Positions 8,471 to 18,433 of a DNA stretch of 64,000 bases are shown here, piece after piece. The position numbers and the translations under genes are program-made. Positions within the stretch are counted from its first letter, which is position 1; each line of letters begins with the position of its first letter. The notes beneath the pieces were generated by a model. The model was not told the DNA's origin. It saw nothing but the letters and a program-made list of their open reading frames with translations, and did no database searches. Source of the DNA: Nematostella vectensis (lineage: Eukaryota > Cnidaria > Anthozoa > Actiniaria > Edwardsiidae); assembly GCF_932526225.1 (NCBI RefSeq), contig NC_064044.1, forward strand, positions 14,137,453 to 14,201,452, given 5' to 3'.

Positions 8471-8587
8471 GTCAGGATGGCCGAGCGGTCAAAGGCGCCA
8501 GACTCAAGGTTTAATTCCTTCTCATAATACATGGGAGAGTGTTCTGGTCTTCTAATGGAGGCATGGGTTCGAATCCCACTTCTGACA
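8471..8587 (+). tRNA. tRNA-Leu(CAA), class A
   Basis: Variable arm TCTTCTAATGGAGGC; base after it gives GCATGGG, a T-stem mismatch. Confidence 0.75.
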
Positions 8588-8673
8588 CTATTTTTGTATT
8601 TTCATTGGGCTACTCTTCTAACCATACGCTATCTTTTATCATTTGCCGTTATGACCTTCATGATTCAGAAAGT

Positions 8674-8790
8674 GTCAGGATGGCCGAGCGATCTAAGGCG
8701 CCAGACTCAAGGTTCAATTCCTTCTCGTCATGAATGGGAGAGTGTTCTGGTCTCCGAATAGAGGCGTGGGTTCGAATCCCACATCTGACA
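8674..8790 (+). tRNA. tRNA-Leu(CAA), class K with A19
   Basis: A19 removes the conserved G19-C56 contact; AUCUGAC tail. Confidence 0.7.
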
Positions 8791-8877
8791 CTATTTTTGG
8801 ATTTTCTTTGGGCTACTCTTTCATCCCATACGCTATCTTTCATCATGTTCCCTTATGATCTTTATGATTCAGTAAGT

Positions 8878-8994
8878 GTCAGGATGGCCGAGCGGTCAAA
8901 GGCGCCAGACTCAAGGTTTAATTCCTTCTCATAATACATGGGAGAGTGTTCTGGTCTCCGAATGGAGGCGTGGTTTCGAATCCCACTTCTGACA
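8878..8994 (+). tRNA. tRNA-Leu(CAA), class A
   Basis: T stem GTGGT; T run interrupted as CTAGTTTTG (T4). Confidence 0.72.
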
Positions 8995-9081
8995 CTAGTT
9001 TTGTATTTTCATTGGGCTACTCTTTCAACCCATACGCTATCTTTCATCATGTGCCCTTATGATCTTTATGATTCAGTAAGT

Positions 9082-9198
9082 GTCAGGATGGCCGAGCGGT
9101 CTAAGGCGCCAGACTCAAGGTTCAATTCCTTCTCGTCATGAATGGGAGAGTGTTCTGGTCTCCGAATAGAGGCGTGGGTTCGAATCCCACATCTGACA
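9082..9198 (+). tRNA. tRNA-Leu(CAA), class K
   Basis: AUCUGAC tail; partner of 2773. Confidence 0.8.
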
Positions 9199-9285
9199 CT
9201 ATTTTTTGATTTTCTTTGGGCTACTCTTTCATCCCATACGCTATCTTTCATCATGTTCCCTTATGATCTTCAGGATTCAGAAAGT

Positions 9286-9402
9286 GTCAGGATGGCCGAG
9301 CGGTCTAAGGCGCCAGACTCAATGTTCAATTCCTTCTCGTCATGAATGGGAGAGTGTTCTGATCTCCGGATGGAGGCGTGGGTTCGAATCCCACTTCTGA
9401 CA
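9286..9402 (+). tRNA. tRNA-Leu(CAA), class K with U37
   Basis: CTCAATG loop, partner of 2977. Confidence 0.7.
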
Positions 9403-9488
9403 CTATTTTTGTATTTTCTTTTGGCTTCTCTTTTACTCCAACGCTATCTATCCTTATGTGCCCTCACGATCTGTCTGTTTTATCAAGT

Positions 9489-9605
9489 GTGAGGATGGCG
9501 GAGTGGTCTAAGGCGTCAGACGCAAGTCTCAATTCCTTCTCATGATGCATGGTATAGTGTTCTAGTCACCGAAAGAAGGCGTTGGTTCGAATCCCACTTC
9601 TGAAA
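9489..9605 (+). pseudogene. tRNA-Leu(CAA)-like, class D
   Basis: G33 form, partner of 3180. Confidence 0.55.
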
Positions 9606-9691
9606 CTAATTTTGTATTTTCTTTTGGCTACTCTTTTACTCAAACGGTATCTTTGATCATGTACCAATATGATCTTTATCATTAATCAAGT

Positions 9692-9808
9692 GTCAGGATG
9701 GCCGAGCGGTCTAAGGCGCCAGACTCAAGGTTCAATTCCTTCTCATGATGCATGGTAGAGTGTTCTGGTCTTCGATTGGAGGCGTGGGTTCGAATTCCAC
9801 TTGTGACA
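9692..9808 (+). tRNA. tRNA-Leu(CAA), class K
   Basis: Ends TTGTGACA (acceptor mismatch); UCCAC tail. Confidence 0.65.
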
Positions 9809-9894
9809 CTATTTTTGTATTTTCATTGGGCTACTCTTTCAACCCATACGCTATCTTTCATCATTTGCCCTTTTGATCTTTAGATTAAGTAAGT

Positions 9895-10011
9895 GTCAGT
9901 ATGGCTGAGCGGTCAAAGGCGCCAGACGCAAGGTTTAATTCCTTCTCATAATGCATGGGAGAGTGTTCTGGTCTCCGAATGGAGGCGTGGGTTCGAATCC
10001 CACTTCTGACA
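9895..10011 (+). tRNA. tRNA-Leu(CAA), class A with G33
   Basis: Acceptor GTCAGTA and loop CGCAAG are both unusual. Confidence 0.62.
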
Positions 10012-10098
10012 CTATTTTTGTATTTTCATTTGGCTACTCTTTCAACCCATACGCTATCTATCCTTATATGCCATTACGATCTGTAAGTTTCATCAAGT

Positions 10099-10215
10099 GT
10101 CAGGTTGGCCGAGCGGTCTGAGGCGCCAGACTCAAGGTTCAATTCCTTCTCGTCATGAATGGGAGAGTGTTCTGGTCTCCGAATGGAGGCGTTGGTTCTA
10201 ATCCCACTTCTGACA
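10099..10215 (+). tRNA. tRNA-Leu(CAA) in a class M setting
   Basis: Has the class M spacer and GTCAGGT start but anticodon CAA; T stem GTTGG, T loop TTCTAAT. Possibly a stage before the CAU change or a gene-conversion product. Confidence 0.65.
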
Positions 10216-10293
10216 CTATTTTTGTATTTTCTTTGGGCTACCCACACGCTATCTTTTATCATGTAGCATTATGAGCTTTATTATTACTCAAGT

Positions 10294-10410
10294 GTCAGGA
10301 TGGCCGAGTGGTCTTAAGCGCCAGACTCAAGGTTCAATTCCTTTTCATGATGCATTGGAGAGTGTTCTGGTCTCCGAATTGAGGCATGGGTTCTAATCTT
10401 ACTTCTGATA
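10294..10410 (+). tRNA. tRNA-Leu(CAA), diverged class K
   Basis: Related to 943 (GTCTTAAGCG, GCATGGGTTCTAAT); ends CTGATA. Confidence 0.55.
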
Positions 10411-10496
10411 CTATTTTTGTATTTTCTTTTGGCTTCTATCTTACTCCAACGCTATCTATCCTTATGTGCCATCACGATCTGTCTGTTTCATCAAGT

Positions 10497-10613
10497 GTGA
10501 GGATGGCGGAGTGGTCTAAGGCCTCAGACTCAAGTCTCAATTCCTTCTCATGATGCATGGAAGAGTGTTCTAGTCACCGAAAGAAGGCGTTGGTTCGAGT
10601 CCCACTTCTGACA
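10497..10613 (+). pseudogene. tRNA-Leu(CAA)-like, class D
   Basis: GCCTCAG before the loop, T33 kept, ends CTGACA. Confidence 0.55.
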
Positions 10614-10699
10614 CTAATTTTGTATTTTCTTTTGGCTACTCTTTTACTCAAACGGTATCTTTGATGATGTACCATTATGATCTTTATGATTAATCAAGT

Positions 10700-10816
10700 G
10701 TCAGGATTGCCGAGCGGTCTAAGGCGCCAGACTCAAGGTTCAATTCCTTCTCTCGATGCATGGTAGAGTGTTCTGGTCTCCGATTGGAGGCGTGGATTCG
10801 AATACCACTTCTGACA
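10700..10816 (+). tRNA. tRNA-Leu(CAA), class K
   Basis: Box A TTGCCGAGCGG departs from consensus; T arm GTGGATTCGAATACCAC. Confidence 0.65.
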
Positions 10817-10903
10817 CTATTTTTGTATTTTCATCTGGCTACTCTTTCAATCCATACGCTATCTTTCATCATGTGCCCTTATGATCTTTATGATTCAGTA
10901 AGT

Positions 10904-11020
10904 GTCAGGATGGCCGAGCGGTCTAAGGCGCCAGACTCAAGGTTTAATTCCTTCTCATAATACATGGGAGAGTGTTCTGGTCTCCGAATGGAGGCGTGGG
11001 ATCGAATCCCACTTCTGACA
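10904..11020 (+). tRNA. tRNA-Leu(CAA), class K
   Basis: T loop ATCGAAT alters box B to GGATCGAATCC. Confidence 0.7.
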
Positions 11021-11107
11021 CTATTTTTGTATTTTCATTGGGCTACTCTTCTAACCCATACGCTATCATTCATCATGTGCCGTTATGATCTTCATGATTC
11101 AGAAAGT

Positions 11108-11224
11108 GTCAGGATGGCCGAGAGGTCTAAGGCGGCACACTCAAGGTACAATTCCTTTTCATGATGCATGGGAGAGTGTTCTGGTCTCCTAATGGAGGCG
11201 TGGGTTTGAATCCCACTTCTGACA
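11108..11224 (+). tRNA. tRNA-Leu(CAA), class K, anticodon stem changed
   Basis: Exon 1 GGCGGCACACTCAAG gives stem GCACA, which does not pair with TCTGG; T loop TTTGAAT. Confidence 0.55.
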
Positions 11225-11310
11225 CTATTTTTGTATTTTCATTGGGCTACTCTTCTAACCATACGCTATCTTTTATCATGTGCCGTTATGACCTTCATGA
11301 TTCAGAAAGT

Positions 11311-11427
11311 GTCAGGATGGCCGAGCGGTTTAATGCGCCAGTCTCAAGGTTCAATTCCTTCTCATGATTCATTGAAGAGTGTTCTGGTCTCCGAATTGAG
11401 GCGTGGGTTCGAGTCCCACTTCTGACA
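11311..11427 (+). tRNA. tRNA-Leu(CAA), class T
   Basis: D stem TTTAATGCG; T loop TTCGAGT. Confidence 0.65.
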
Positions 11428-11513
11428 CTATTTTTGTATTTTCTTTTGGCTACTCTTTTACTCAAACGCTATTTATCCTTATGTGCCATCACGATCTGTC
11501 TGTTTAATCAAGT

Positions 11514-11630
11514 GTGAGGATAGCGGAGTGGTCTAAAGGGCCAGACTCAAGGCTCAATTCCATCTCATGAAGCATGGTAGAGTGTTCTAGTCTCCGAGTG
11601 GAGTCGTTGGTTCGATTCCCACTTCTGACA
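11514..11630 (+). pseudogene. tRNA-Leu(CAA)-like, class H
   Basis: T loop TTCGATT. Confidence 0.5.
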
Positions 11631-11716
11631 CTAATTTTGTATTTTCGTTTGGCTACTCTTTTACTTATACGGTATCTTTGATCATGTACCATTATGATCA
11701 TTATGATTAATCAAGT

Positions 11717-11833
11717 GTTAGGATGGCCGAGCGGTCTAAGGCGCCAGACTCAAGGTTCAATTCCTTGTCATGATGCATGATAGAGTGTTCTGGTCTTCGA
11801 TTGGAGGCGTGGGTTCGAATTCCACTTCTGACA
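11717..11833 (+). tRNA. tRNA-Leu(CAA), class K
   Basis: GTTAGGA start, UCCAC tail; partner of 5824. Confidence 0.75.
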
Positions 11834-11920
11834 CTATTTTTGTATTTTCATTGGGCTACTCTTTCAACCCAGACGCTATCTTTCATCATTTGCCCTTTTC
11901 ATCTTTATGATTCAGTAAGT

Positions 11921-12037
11921 GTCAGGATGGCCGAGCGGTCAAAGGCGCCAGACTCAATGTTTAATTCCTTCTCATAATACATGGGAGATTGTTCTGGTCT
12001 CCGATTGGAGGCGTGGGTTCGAATCCCACTTCTGACA
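11921..12037 (+). tRNA. tRNA-Leu(CAA), class A with U37
   Basis: Loop CTCAATG. Confidence 0.7.
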
Positions 12038-12124
12038 CTATTTTTGTATTTTCATTGGGCTACTATTTCAACCCATACGCTATCTTTCATCATGTGCCCT
12101 TATGATCTTTATGATTCAGTAAGT

Positions 12125-12241
12125 GTCAGGATGGCCTAGCGGTCAAAGGCGCCAGACTCAAGGTTTAATTCCTTCTCATAATACATGGAAGAGTGTTCTG
12201 GTCTCCGAATGGAGGCGTGGGTTCGAATCCCACTTCTGACA
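12125..12241 (+). tRNA. tRNA-Leu(CAA), class A with CTAG
   Basis: Partner of 6232. Confidence 0.8.
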
Positions 12242-12327
12242 CTATTTTTGTATTTTCATTGGGCTACTCTTCTAACCATACGCTATCTTTTATCATGTGC
12301 CGTTATGACCTTCATGATTCAGAAAGT

Positions 12328-12444
12328 GTCAGGATGGCCAAGCGGTCTAACGCCCCAGACTCAAGGTTCAATTCCTTTTCATGATGCATGGGAGAGTGTT
12401 CTGGTCTCCGAATGGAGGCGTTGGTTCGAATTCCACTTCTGACA
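12328..12444 (+). tRNA. tRNA-Leu(CAA), class C
   Basis: GTTGG T stem, UCCAC tail. Confidence 0.65.
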
Positions 12445-12531
12445 CTATTTTTGTATTTTCATTGGGCTACTCTTTCTTCCCATACGCTATCTATCCTTAT
12501 GTGAGATTACGATCTGTAAGTTTCATCAAGT

Positions 12532-12648
12532 GTCAGGTTGGCCGAGCGGTCTAAGGCGTCAGACTCATGTTTCAATTCCTTTTCAAGATGCATGGGAGAG
12601 TTTTCTGGTCTCCGAATGGAGTGGTGGGTACGAATCCCACTTCTGACA
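12532..12648 (+). tRNA. Leu-type tRNA with CAU anticodon, class M
   Basis: Anticodon stem TCAGA; variable arm GGAGTGG; T loop TACGAAT. Confidence 0.6.
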
Positions 12649-12735
12649 CTATTTTTGTATTTTCTTTGTGCTACTCTTTTAACCCACACGCTTTCTTTTA
12701 TCATGTAGCATTATGAGCTTTATTATTACTCAAGT

Positions 12736-12852
12736 GTCAGGATGGCCGAGCGGTCTAAGGCGCCAGACTCAAGGTTCAATTCCTTCTCGTCATGAATGGG
12801 AGATTGTTCTGGTCTCCGAATAGAGGCGTGGGTTCGAATCCCACTTCTGACA
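12736..12852 (+). tRNA. tRNA-Leu(CAA), class K
   Basis: Variable loop GAATAG; standard tail. Extra unit not present in the later 2,645-bp copies. Confidence 0.85.
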
Positions 12853-12939
12853 CTATTTTTGTATTTTCTTTGTGCTACTCTTTTAACCCACACGCCATCT
12901 TTTATCATGTAGCATTATGAGCTTTATTATTACTCAAGT

Positions 12940-13056
12940 GTCAGGATGGCCGAGCGGTTTAAGGCGACAGACTCAAGGTTCAATTCCTTTTCAAGATGCA
13001 TTTGAGAGTGTTCTGTTCTCCGAATGGAGGCGTGGGTTCGAATCTCAATTCTGACA
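12940..13056 (+). tRNA. tRNA-Leu(CAA), class X
   Basis: ACAGA with TCTGT; D loop GGTTTAAGG. Confidence 0.72.
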
Positions 13057-13143
13057 CTATTTTTGTATTTTCTTTGTGCTACTCTTTTAACCCACACGCC
13101 ATCTTTTATCATGTAGCATTATGAGCTTTATTATTACTCAAGT

Positions 13144-13260
13144 GTCAGGATGGCCGAGCGGTCTAAGGCGCCAGACTCAAGGTTCAATTCCTTCTCGTCA
13201 TGAATGGGAGAGTGTTCTGGTCTCCGGATGGAGGCGTGGGTTCGAATCCCACTTCTGACA
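13144..13260 (+). tRNA. tRNA-Leu(CAA), class K, weak terminator
   Basis: Followed by TTATCTTTG. Confidence 0.85.
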
Positions 13261-13346
13261 TTATCTTTGTATTTTCTTTTGGCTTCTCTTTTACTCCAAC
13301 GCAATCTATCCTTATGTGCCATCACGATCTGTCTGTTTTATCAAGT

Positions 13347-13463
13347 GTGAGGATGGCGGAGTGGTCTAAGGCCTCAGACTCAAGTCTCAATTCCTTCTCA
13401 TGATGCATGGTATAGTGTTCTAGTCACCGAAAGAAGGCGTTGGTTCGAATCCCACTTCTGAAA
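13347..13463 (+). pseudogene. tRNA-Leu(CAA)-like, class D
   Basis: GCCTCAG form with T33. Confidence 0.55.
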
Positions 13464-13549
13464 CTAATTTTGTATTTTCTTTTGGCTACTCTTTTACTCA
13501 AACGGTATCTTTGATCATGTACCATTATGATCTTTATCATTAATCAAGT

Positions 13550-13666
13550 GTCAGGATGGCCGAGCGGTCTAAGGCGCCAGACGCAAGGTTCAATTCCTTC
13601 TCTCGATGCATGGTAGAGTGTTCTGGTCTCCGATTGGAGGCGTGGGTTCGAATCCCACTTCTGACA
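13550..13666 (+). tRNA. tRNA-Leu(CAA), class K with G33
   Basis: Canonical except loop CGCAAG. Confidence 0.7.
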
Positions 13667-13753
13667 CTATTTTTGTATTTTCTTTGGACTACTCTTTCAA
13701 CCCATACGTTATCTTTCATCATGTGCCCTTATGATCTTTATGATTCAGTAAGT

Positions 13754-13870
13754 GTCAGGATGGCCGAGCGGTCAAAGGCGCCAGACTCAAGGTTTAATTC
13801 CTTCTCATAAAACATGGGAGAGTGTTCTGGTCTCCGAATGGAGGCGTGGGTTCGAATCCCACTTCTGACA
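13754..13870 (+). tRNA. tRNA-Leu(CAA), class A
   Basis: Intron has CATAAAACATGGG. Confidence 0.82.
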
Positions 13871-13956
13871 CTATTTTTGTATTTTCATTGGGCTACTCTT
13901 CTAACCATACGCTATCTTTTATTATGTGCCGTTATGATCTTTATGATTCAGTAAGT

Positions 13957-14073
13957 GTCAGGATGGCCGAGCGGTCAAAGGCGCCAGACTCAAGGTTTAA
14001 TTCCTTCTCATAATACATGGGAGAGTGTTCAGGAATCCGAATGGAGGCGTGGGTTCGAATCCCACTTCTGACA
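13957..14073 (+). tRNA. tRNA-Leu(CAA), class A, variable arm changed
   Basis: Exon 2 starts TTCAGGAATCCG: one anticodon-stem mismatch and a disturbed variable arm. Confidence 0.65.
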
Positions 14074-14159
14074 CTATTTTTGTATTTTCATTGGGCTACT
14101 CTTCTAACCATACGCTATCTTTTATCATGTGCCGTTATGACCTTCATGATTCAGAAAGT

Positions 14160-14276
14160 GTCAGGATGGCCGAGCGGTTTAAGGCGCCAGTCTCAAGGTT
14201 CAATTCCTTCTCATGATTCATTGAAGAGTGTTCTGGTCTCCGAATTGAGGCGTGGGTTCGAGTCCCACTTCTGACA
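14160..14276 (+). tRNA. tRNA-Leu(CAA), class T (reference copy)
   Basis: The anticodon stem CCAGT with TCTGG leaves T31 opposite T39 next to the loop; the other four pairs hold. Acceptor stem, T stem, box A, box B core and A73 are intact. Variable loop is GAATT and T loop TTCGAGT. Intron contains CATGATTCATTGAAGAG. Follows spacers ending CAGAAA and commonly precedes class H. Confidence 0.7.
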
Positions 14277-14362
14277 CTATTTTTGTATTTTCTTTTGGCT
14301 ACTCTTTTACTCAAACGCTATTTATCCTTATGTGCCATCACGATCTGTCTGTTTAATCAAGT

Positions 14363-14479
14363 GTGAGGATAGCGGAGTGGTCTAAAGGGCCAGACTCAAG
14401 GCTCAATTCCATCTCATGAAGCATGGTAGAGTGTTCTAGTCTCCGAGTGGAGTCGTTGGTTCGAATCCCACTTCTGACA
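14363..14479 (+). pseudogene. tRNA-Leu(CAA)-like, class H (reference copy), probably inactive
   Basis: Box A (TAGCGGAGTGG) and box B (GGTTCGAATCC) match consensus. The acceptor stem has one mismatch (G3-G70), the D stem GCG with AGG keeps only one pair, the anticodon stem CCAGA with TCTAG has C28-A42, and the T stem GTTGG with CCCAC has one mismatch. Anticodon CAA, T33 and A73 are kept. Its intron is distinct (CTCAATTCCATCTCATGAAG). Follows spacers ending TTTAATCAA. Confidence 0.6.
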
Positions 14480-14565
14480 CTAATTTTGTATTTTCGTTTG
14501 GCTACTCTTTTACTTATACGGTATCTTTGATCATGTACCATTATGATCATTATGATTAATCAAGT

Positions 14566-14682
14566 GTTAGGATGGCCGAGCGGTCTAAGGCGCCAGACTC
14601 AAGGTTCAATTCCTTGTCATGATGCATGATAGAGTGTTCTGGTCTTCGATTGGAGGCGTGGGTTCGAATTCCACTTCTGACA
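14566..14682 (+). tRNA. tRNA-Leu(CAA), class K
   Basis: GTTAGGA start, UCCAC tail. Confidence 0.75.
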
Positions 14683-14769
14683 CTATTTTTGTATTTTCAT
14701 TGGGCTACTCTTTCAACCCAGACGCTATCTTTCATCATTTGCCCTTTTGATCTTTATGATTCAGTAAGT

Positions 14770-14886
14770 GTCAGGATGGCCGAGCGGTCAAAGGCGCCAG
14801 ACTCAAGGTTTAATTCCTTCTCATAATACATGGGAGATTGTTCTGGTCTCCGATTGGAGGCGTGGGTTCGAATCCCACTTCTGACA
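14770..14886 (+). tRNA. tRNA-Leu(CAA), class A
   Basis: GATT variable loop, standard tail. Confidence 0.82.
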
Positions 14887-14973
14887 CTATTTTTGTATTT
14901 TCATTGGGCTACTCTTTCAACCCATACGCTATCTTTCATCATGTGCCCTTATGATCTTTATGATTCAGTAAGT

Positions 14974-15090
14974 GTCAGGATGGCCTAGCGGTCAAAGGCG
15001 CCAGACTCAAGGTTTAATTCCTTCTCATAATACATGGAAGAGTGTTCTGGTCTCCGAATGGAGGCGTGGGTTCGAATCCCACTTCTGACA
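14974..15090 (+). tRNA. tRNA-Leu(CAA), class A with CTAG
   Basis: Intron has CATGGAAGAGTG. Confidence 0.8.
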
Positions 15091-15176
15091 CTATTTTTGT
15101 ATTTTCATTGGGCTACTCTTCTAACCATACGCTATCTTTTATCATGTACCGTTATGACCTTCATGATTCAGAAAGT

Positions 15177-15293
15177 GTCAGGATGGCCAAGCGGTCTAAC
15201 GCCCCAGACTCAAGGTTCAATTCCTTTTCATGATGCATGGGAGAGTGTTCTGGTCTCCGAATGGAGGCGTTGGTTCGAATTCCACTTCTGACA
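15177..15293 (+). tRNA. tRNA-Leu(CAA), class C
   Basis: Upstream spacer has GTACCG instead of GTGCCG, shared with 17822. Confidence 0.65.
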
Positions 15294-15380
15294 CTATTTT
15301 TGTATTTTCATTGGGCTACTCTTTCTACCCATACGCTATCTATCCTTATGTGCCATTACGATCTGTAAGTTTCATCAAGT

Positions 15381-15497
15381 GTCAGGTTGGCCGAGCGGTC
15401 TAAGGCGCCAGACTCATGTTTCAATTCCTTTTCAAGATGCATGGGAGAGTTTTCTGGTCTCCGAATGGAGGGGTGGGTACGAATCCCACTTCTGACA
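15381..15497 (+). tRNA. Leu-type tRNA with CAU anticodon, class M
   Basis: Left-hand form, T loop TACGAAT. Confidence 0.62.
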
Positions 15498-15584
15498 CTA
15501 TTTTTGTATTTTCTTTGTGCTACTCTTTTAACCCACACGCTTTCTTTTATCATGTAGCATTATGAGCTTTATTATTACTCAAGT

Positions 15585-15701
15585 GTCAGGATGGCCGAGC
15601 GGTTTAAGGCGACAGACTCAAGGTTCAATTCCTTTTCAAGATGCATTTGAGAGTGTTCTGTTCTCCGAATGGAGGCGTGGGTTCGAATCTCAATTCTGAC
15701 A
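15585..15701 (+). tRNA. tRNA-Leu(CAA), class X
   Basis: ACAGA with TCTGT; intron has GCATTTGAGAGTG like 12940. Confidence 0.72.
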
Positions 15702-15788
15702 CTATTTTTGTATTTTCTTTGTGCTACTCTTTTAACCCACACGCCATCTTTTATCATGTAGCATTATGAGCTTTATTATTACTCAAGT

Positions 15789-15905
15789 GTCAGGATGGCC
15801 GAGCGGTCTAAGGCGCCAGACTCAAGGTTCAATTCCTTCTCGTCATGAATGGGAGAGTGTTCTGGTCTCCGGATGGAGGCGTGGGTTCGAATCCCACTTC
15901 TGACA
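15789..15905 (+). tRNA. tRNA-Leu(CAA), class K, weak terminator
   Basis: TTATCTTTG follows, as at 13144. Confidence 0.85.
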
Positions 15906-15991
15906 TTATCTTTGTATTTTCTTTTGGCTTCTCTTTTACTCCAACGCTATCTATCCTTATGTGCCATCACAATCTGTCTGTTTTATCAAGT

Positions 15992-16108
15992 GTGAGGATG
16001 GCGGAGTGGTCTAAGGCCTCAGACTCAAGTCTCAATTCCTTCTCATGATGCATGGTATAGTGTTCTAGTCACCGAAAGAAGGCGTTGGTTCGAATCCCAC
16101 TTCTGAAA
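15992..16108 (+). pseudogene. tRNA-Leu(CAA)-like, class D
   Basis: GCCTCAG form, partner of 13347. Confidence 0.55.
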
Positions 16109-16194
16109 CTAATTTTGTATTTTCTTTTGGCTACTCTTTTACTCAAACGGTATCTTTGATCATGTACCATTATGATCTTTATCATTAATCAAGT

Positions 16195-16311
16195 GTCAGG
16201 ATGGCCGAGCGGTCTAAGGCGCCAGACGCAAGGTTCAATTCCTTCTCTCGATGCATGGTAGAGTGTTCTGGTCTCCGATTGGAGGCGTGGGTTCGAATCC
16301 CACTTCTGACA
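16195..16311 (+). tRNA. tRNA-Leu(CAA), class K with G33
   Basis: Partner of 13550. Confidence 0.7.
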
Positions 16312-16398
16312 CTATTTTTGTATTTTCTTTGGACTACTCTTTCAACCCATACGTTATCTTTCATCATGTGCCCTTATGATCTTTATGATTCAGTAAGT

Positions 16399-16515
16399 GT
16401 CAGGATGGCCGAGCGGTCAAAGGCGCCAGACTCAAGGTTTAATTCCTTCTCATAAAACATGGGAGAGTGTTCTGGTCTCCGAATGGAGGCGTGGGTTCGA
16501 ATCCCACTTCTGACA
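16399..16515 (+). tRNA. tRNA-Leu(CAA), class A
   Basis: Partner of 13754. Confidence 0.82.
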
Positions 16516-16601
16516 CTATTTTTGTATTTTCATTGGGCTACTCTTCTAACCATACGCTATCTTTTATTATGTGCCGTTATGATCTTTATGATTCAGTAAG
16601 T

Positions 16602-16718
16602 GTCAGGATGGCCGAGCGGTCAAAGGCGCCAGACTCAAGGTTTAATTCCTTCTCATAATACATGGGAGAGTGTTCAGGAATCCGAATGGAGGCGTGGGTT
16701 CGAATCCCACTTCTGACA
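16602..16718 (+). tRNA. tRNA-Leu(CAA), class A, variable arm changed
   Basis: TTCAGGAATCCG, partner of 13957. Confidence 0.65.
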
Positions 16719-16804
16719 CTATTTTTGTATTTTCATTGGGCTACTCTTCTAACCATACGCTATCTTTTATCATGTGCCGTTATGACCTTCATGATTCAGA
16801 AAGT

Positions 16805-16921
16805 GTCAGGATGGCCGAGCGGTTTAAGGCGCCAGTCTCAAGGTTCAATTCCTTCTCATGATTCATTGAAGAGTGTTCTGGTCTCCGAATTGAGGCGTGG
16901 GTTCGAGTCCCACTTCTGACA
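16805..16921 (+). tRNA. tRNA-Leu(CAA), class T
   Basis: Partner of 14160. Confidence 0.7.
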
Positions 16922-17007
16922 CTATTTTTGTATTTTCTTTTGGCTACTCTTTTACTCAAACGCTATTTATCCTTATGTGCCATCACGATCTGTCTGTTTA
17001 ATCAAGT

Positions 17008-17124
17008 GTGAGGATAGCGGAGTGGTCTAAAGGGCCAGACTCAAGGCTCAATTCCATCTCATGAAGCATGGTAGAGTGTTCTAGTCTCCGAGTGGAGTCG
17101 TTGGTTCGAATCCCACTTCTGACA
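17008..17124 (+). pseudogene. tRNA-Leu(CAA)-like, class H
   Basis: Partner of 14363. Confidence 0.55.
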
Positions 17125-17210
17125 CTAATTTTGTATTTTCGTTTGGCTACTCTTTTACTTATACGGTATCTTTGATCATGTACCATTATGATCATTATGA
17201 TTAATCAAGT

Positions 17211-17327
17211 GTTAGGATGGCCGAGCGGTCTAAGGCGCCAGACTCAAGGTTCAATTCCTTGTCATGATGCATGATAGAGTGTTCTGGTCTTCGATTGGAG
17301 GCGTGGGTTCGAATTCCACTTCTGACA
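17211..17327 (+). tRNA. tRNA-Leu(CAA), class K
   Basis: GTTAGGA start, UCCAC tail. Confidence 0.75.
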
Positions 17328-17414
17328 CTATTTTTGTATTTTCATTGGGCTACTCTTTCAACCCAGACGCTATCTTTCATCATTTGCCCTTTTGATCTTT
17401 ATGATTCAGTAAGT

Positions 17415-17531
17415 GTCAGGATGGCCGAGCGGTCAAAGGCGCCAGACTCAAGGTTTAATTCCTTCTCATAATACATGGGAGATTGTTCTGGTCTCCGATT
17501 GGAGGCGTGGGTTCGAATCCCACTTCTGACA
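17415..17531 (+). tRNA. tRNA-Leu(CAA), class A
   Basis: Partner of 14770. Confidence 0.82.
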
Positions 17532-17618
17532 CTATTTTTGTATTTTCATTGGGCTACTCTTTCAACCCATACGCTATCTTTCATCATGTGCCCTTATGAT
17601 CTTTATGATTCAGTAAGT

Positions 17619-17735
17619 GTCAGGATGGCCTAGCGGTCAAAGGCGCCAGACTCAAGGTTTAATTCCTTCTCATAATACATGGAAGAGTGTTCTGGTCTCC
17701 AAATGGAGGCGTGGGTTCGAATCCCACTTCTGACA
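17619..17735 (+). tRNA. tRNA-Leu(CAA), class A with CTAG
   Basis: Variable arm TCTCCAAATGGAGGC. Confidence 0.8.
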
Positions 17736-17821
17736 CTATTTTTGTATTTTCATTGGGCTACTCTTCTAACCATACGCTATCTTTTATCATGTACCGTTAT
17801 GACCTTCATGATTCAGAAAGT

Positions 17822-17938
17822 GTCAGGATGGCCAAGCGGTCTAACGCCCCAGACTCAAGGTTCAATTCCTTTTCATGATGCATGGGAGAGTGTTCTGGTC
17901 TCCGAATGGAGGCGTTGGTTCGAATTCCACTTCTGACA
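17822..17938 (+). tRNA. tRNA-Leu(CAA), class C
   Basis: Partner of 15177. Confidence 0.65.
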
Positions 17939-18025
17939 CTATTTTTGTATTTTCATTGGGCTACTCTTTCTACCCATACGCTATCTATCCTTATGTGCCA
18001 TTACGATCTGTAAGTTTCATCAAGT

Positions 18026-18142
18026 GTCAGGTTGGCCGAGCGGTCTAAGGCGCCAGACTCATGTTTCAATTCCTTTTCAAGATGCATGGGAGAGTTTTCT
18101 GGTCTCCGAATGGAGGGGTGGGTACGAATCCCACTTCTGACA
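18026..18142 (+). tRNA. Leu-type tRNA with CAU anticodon, class M
   Basis: T loop TACGAAT; partner of 15381. Confidence 0.62.
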
Positions 18143-18229
18143 CTATTTTTGTATTTTCTTTGTGCTACTCTTTTAACCCACACGCTTTCTTTTATCATGT
18201 AGCATTATGAGCTTTATTATTACTCAAGT

Positions 18230-18346
18230 GTCAGGATGGCCGAGCGGTCTAAGGCGACAGACTCAAGGTTCAATTCCTTTTCAAGATGCATGGGAGAGTG
18301 TTCTGTTCTCCGAATGGAGGCGTGGGTTCGAATCTCAATTCTGACA
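18230..18346 (+). tRNA. tRNA-Leu(CAA), class X
   Basis: ACAGA with TCTGT; opens the first 814-bp block. Confidence 0.73.
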
Positions 18347-18433
18347 CTATTTTTGTATTTTCTTTGTGCTACTCTTTTAACCCACACGCTATCTTTTATC
18401 ATGTAGCATTATGAGCTTTATTATTACTCAAGT

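Larger units (their letters stand above)
12940..18229 (+). repeat. 2,645-bp thirteen-unit tandem duplication
   Basis: Copy one is 12940-15584 and copy two 15585-18229. All thirteen gene starts pair at 2,645 bp. Rare variants are shared: CAGGAATCCG in 13957 and 16602, the G33 change in 13550 and 16195, and AAAACATGGG in the introns of 13754 and 16399. Few differences were seen by eye, so the event looks recent. Confidence 0.92.
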
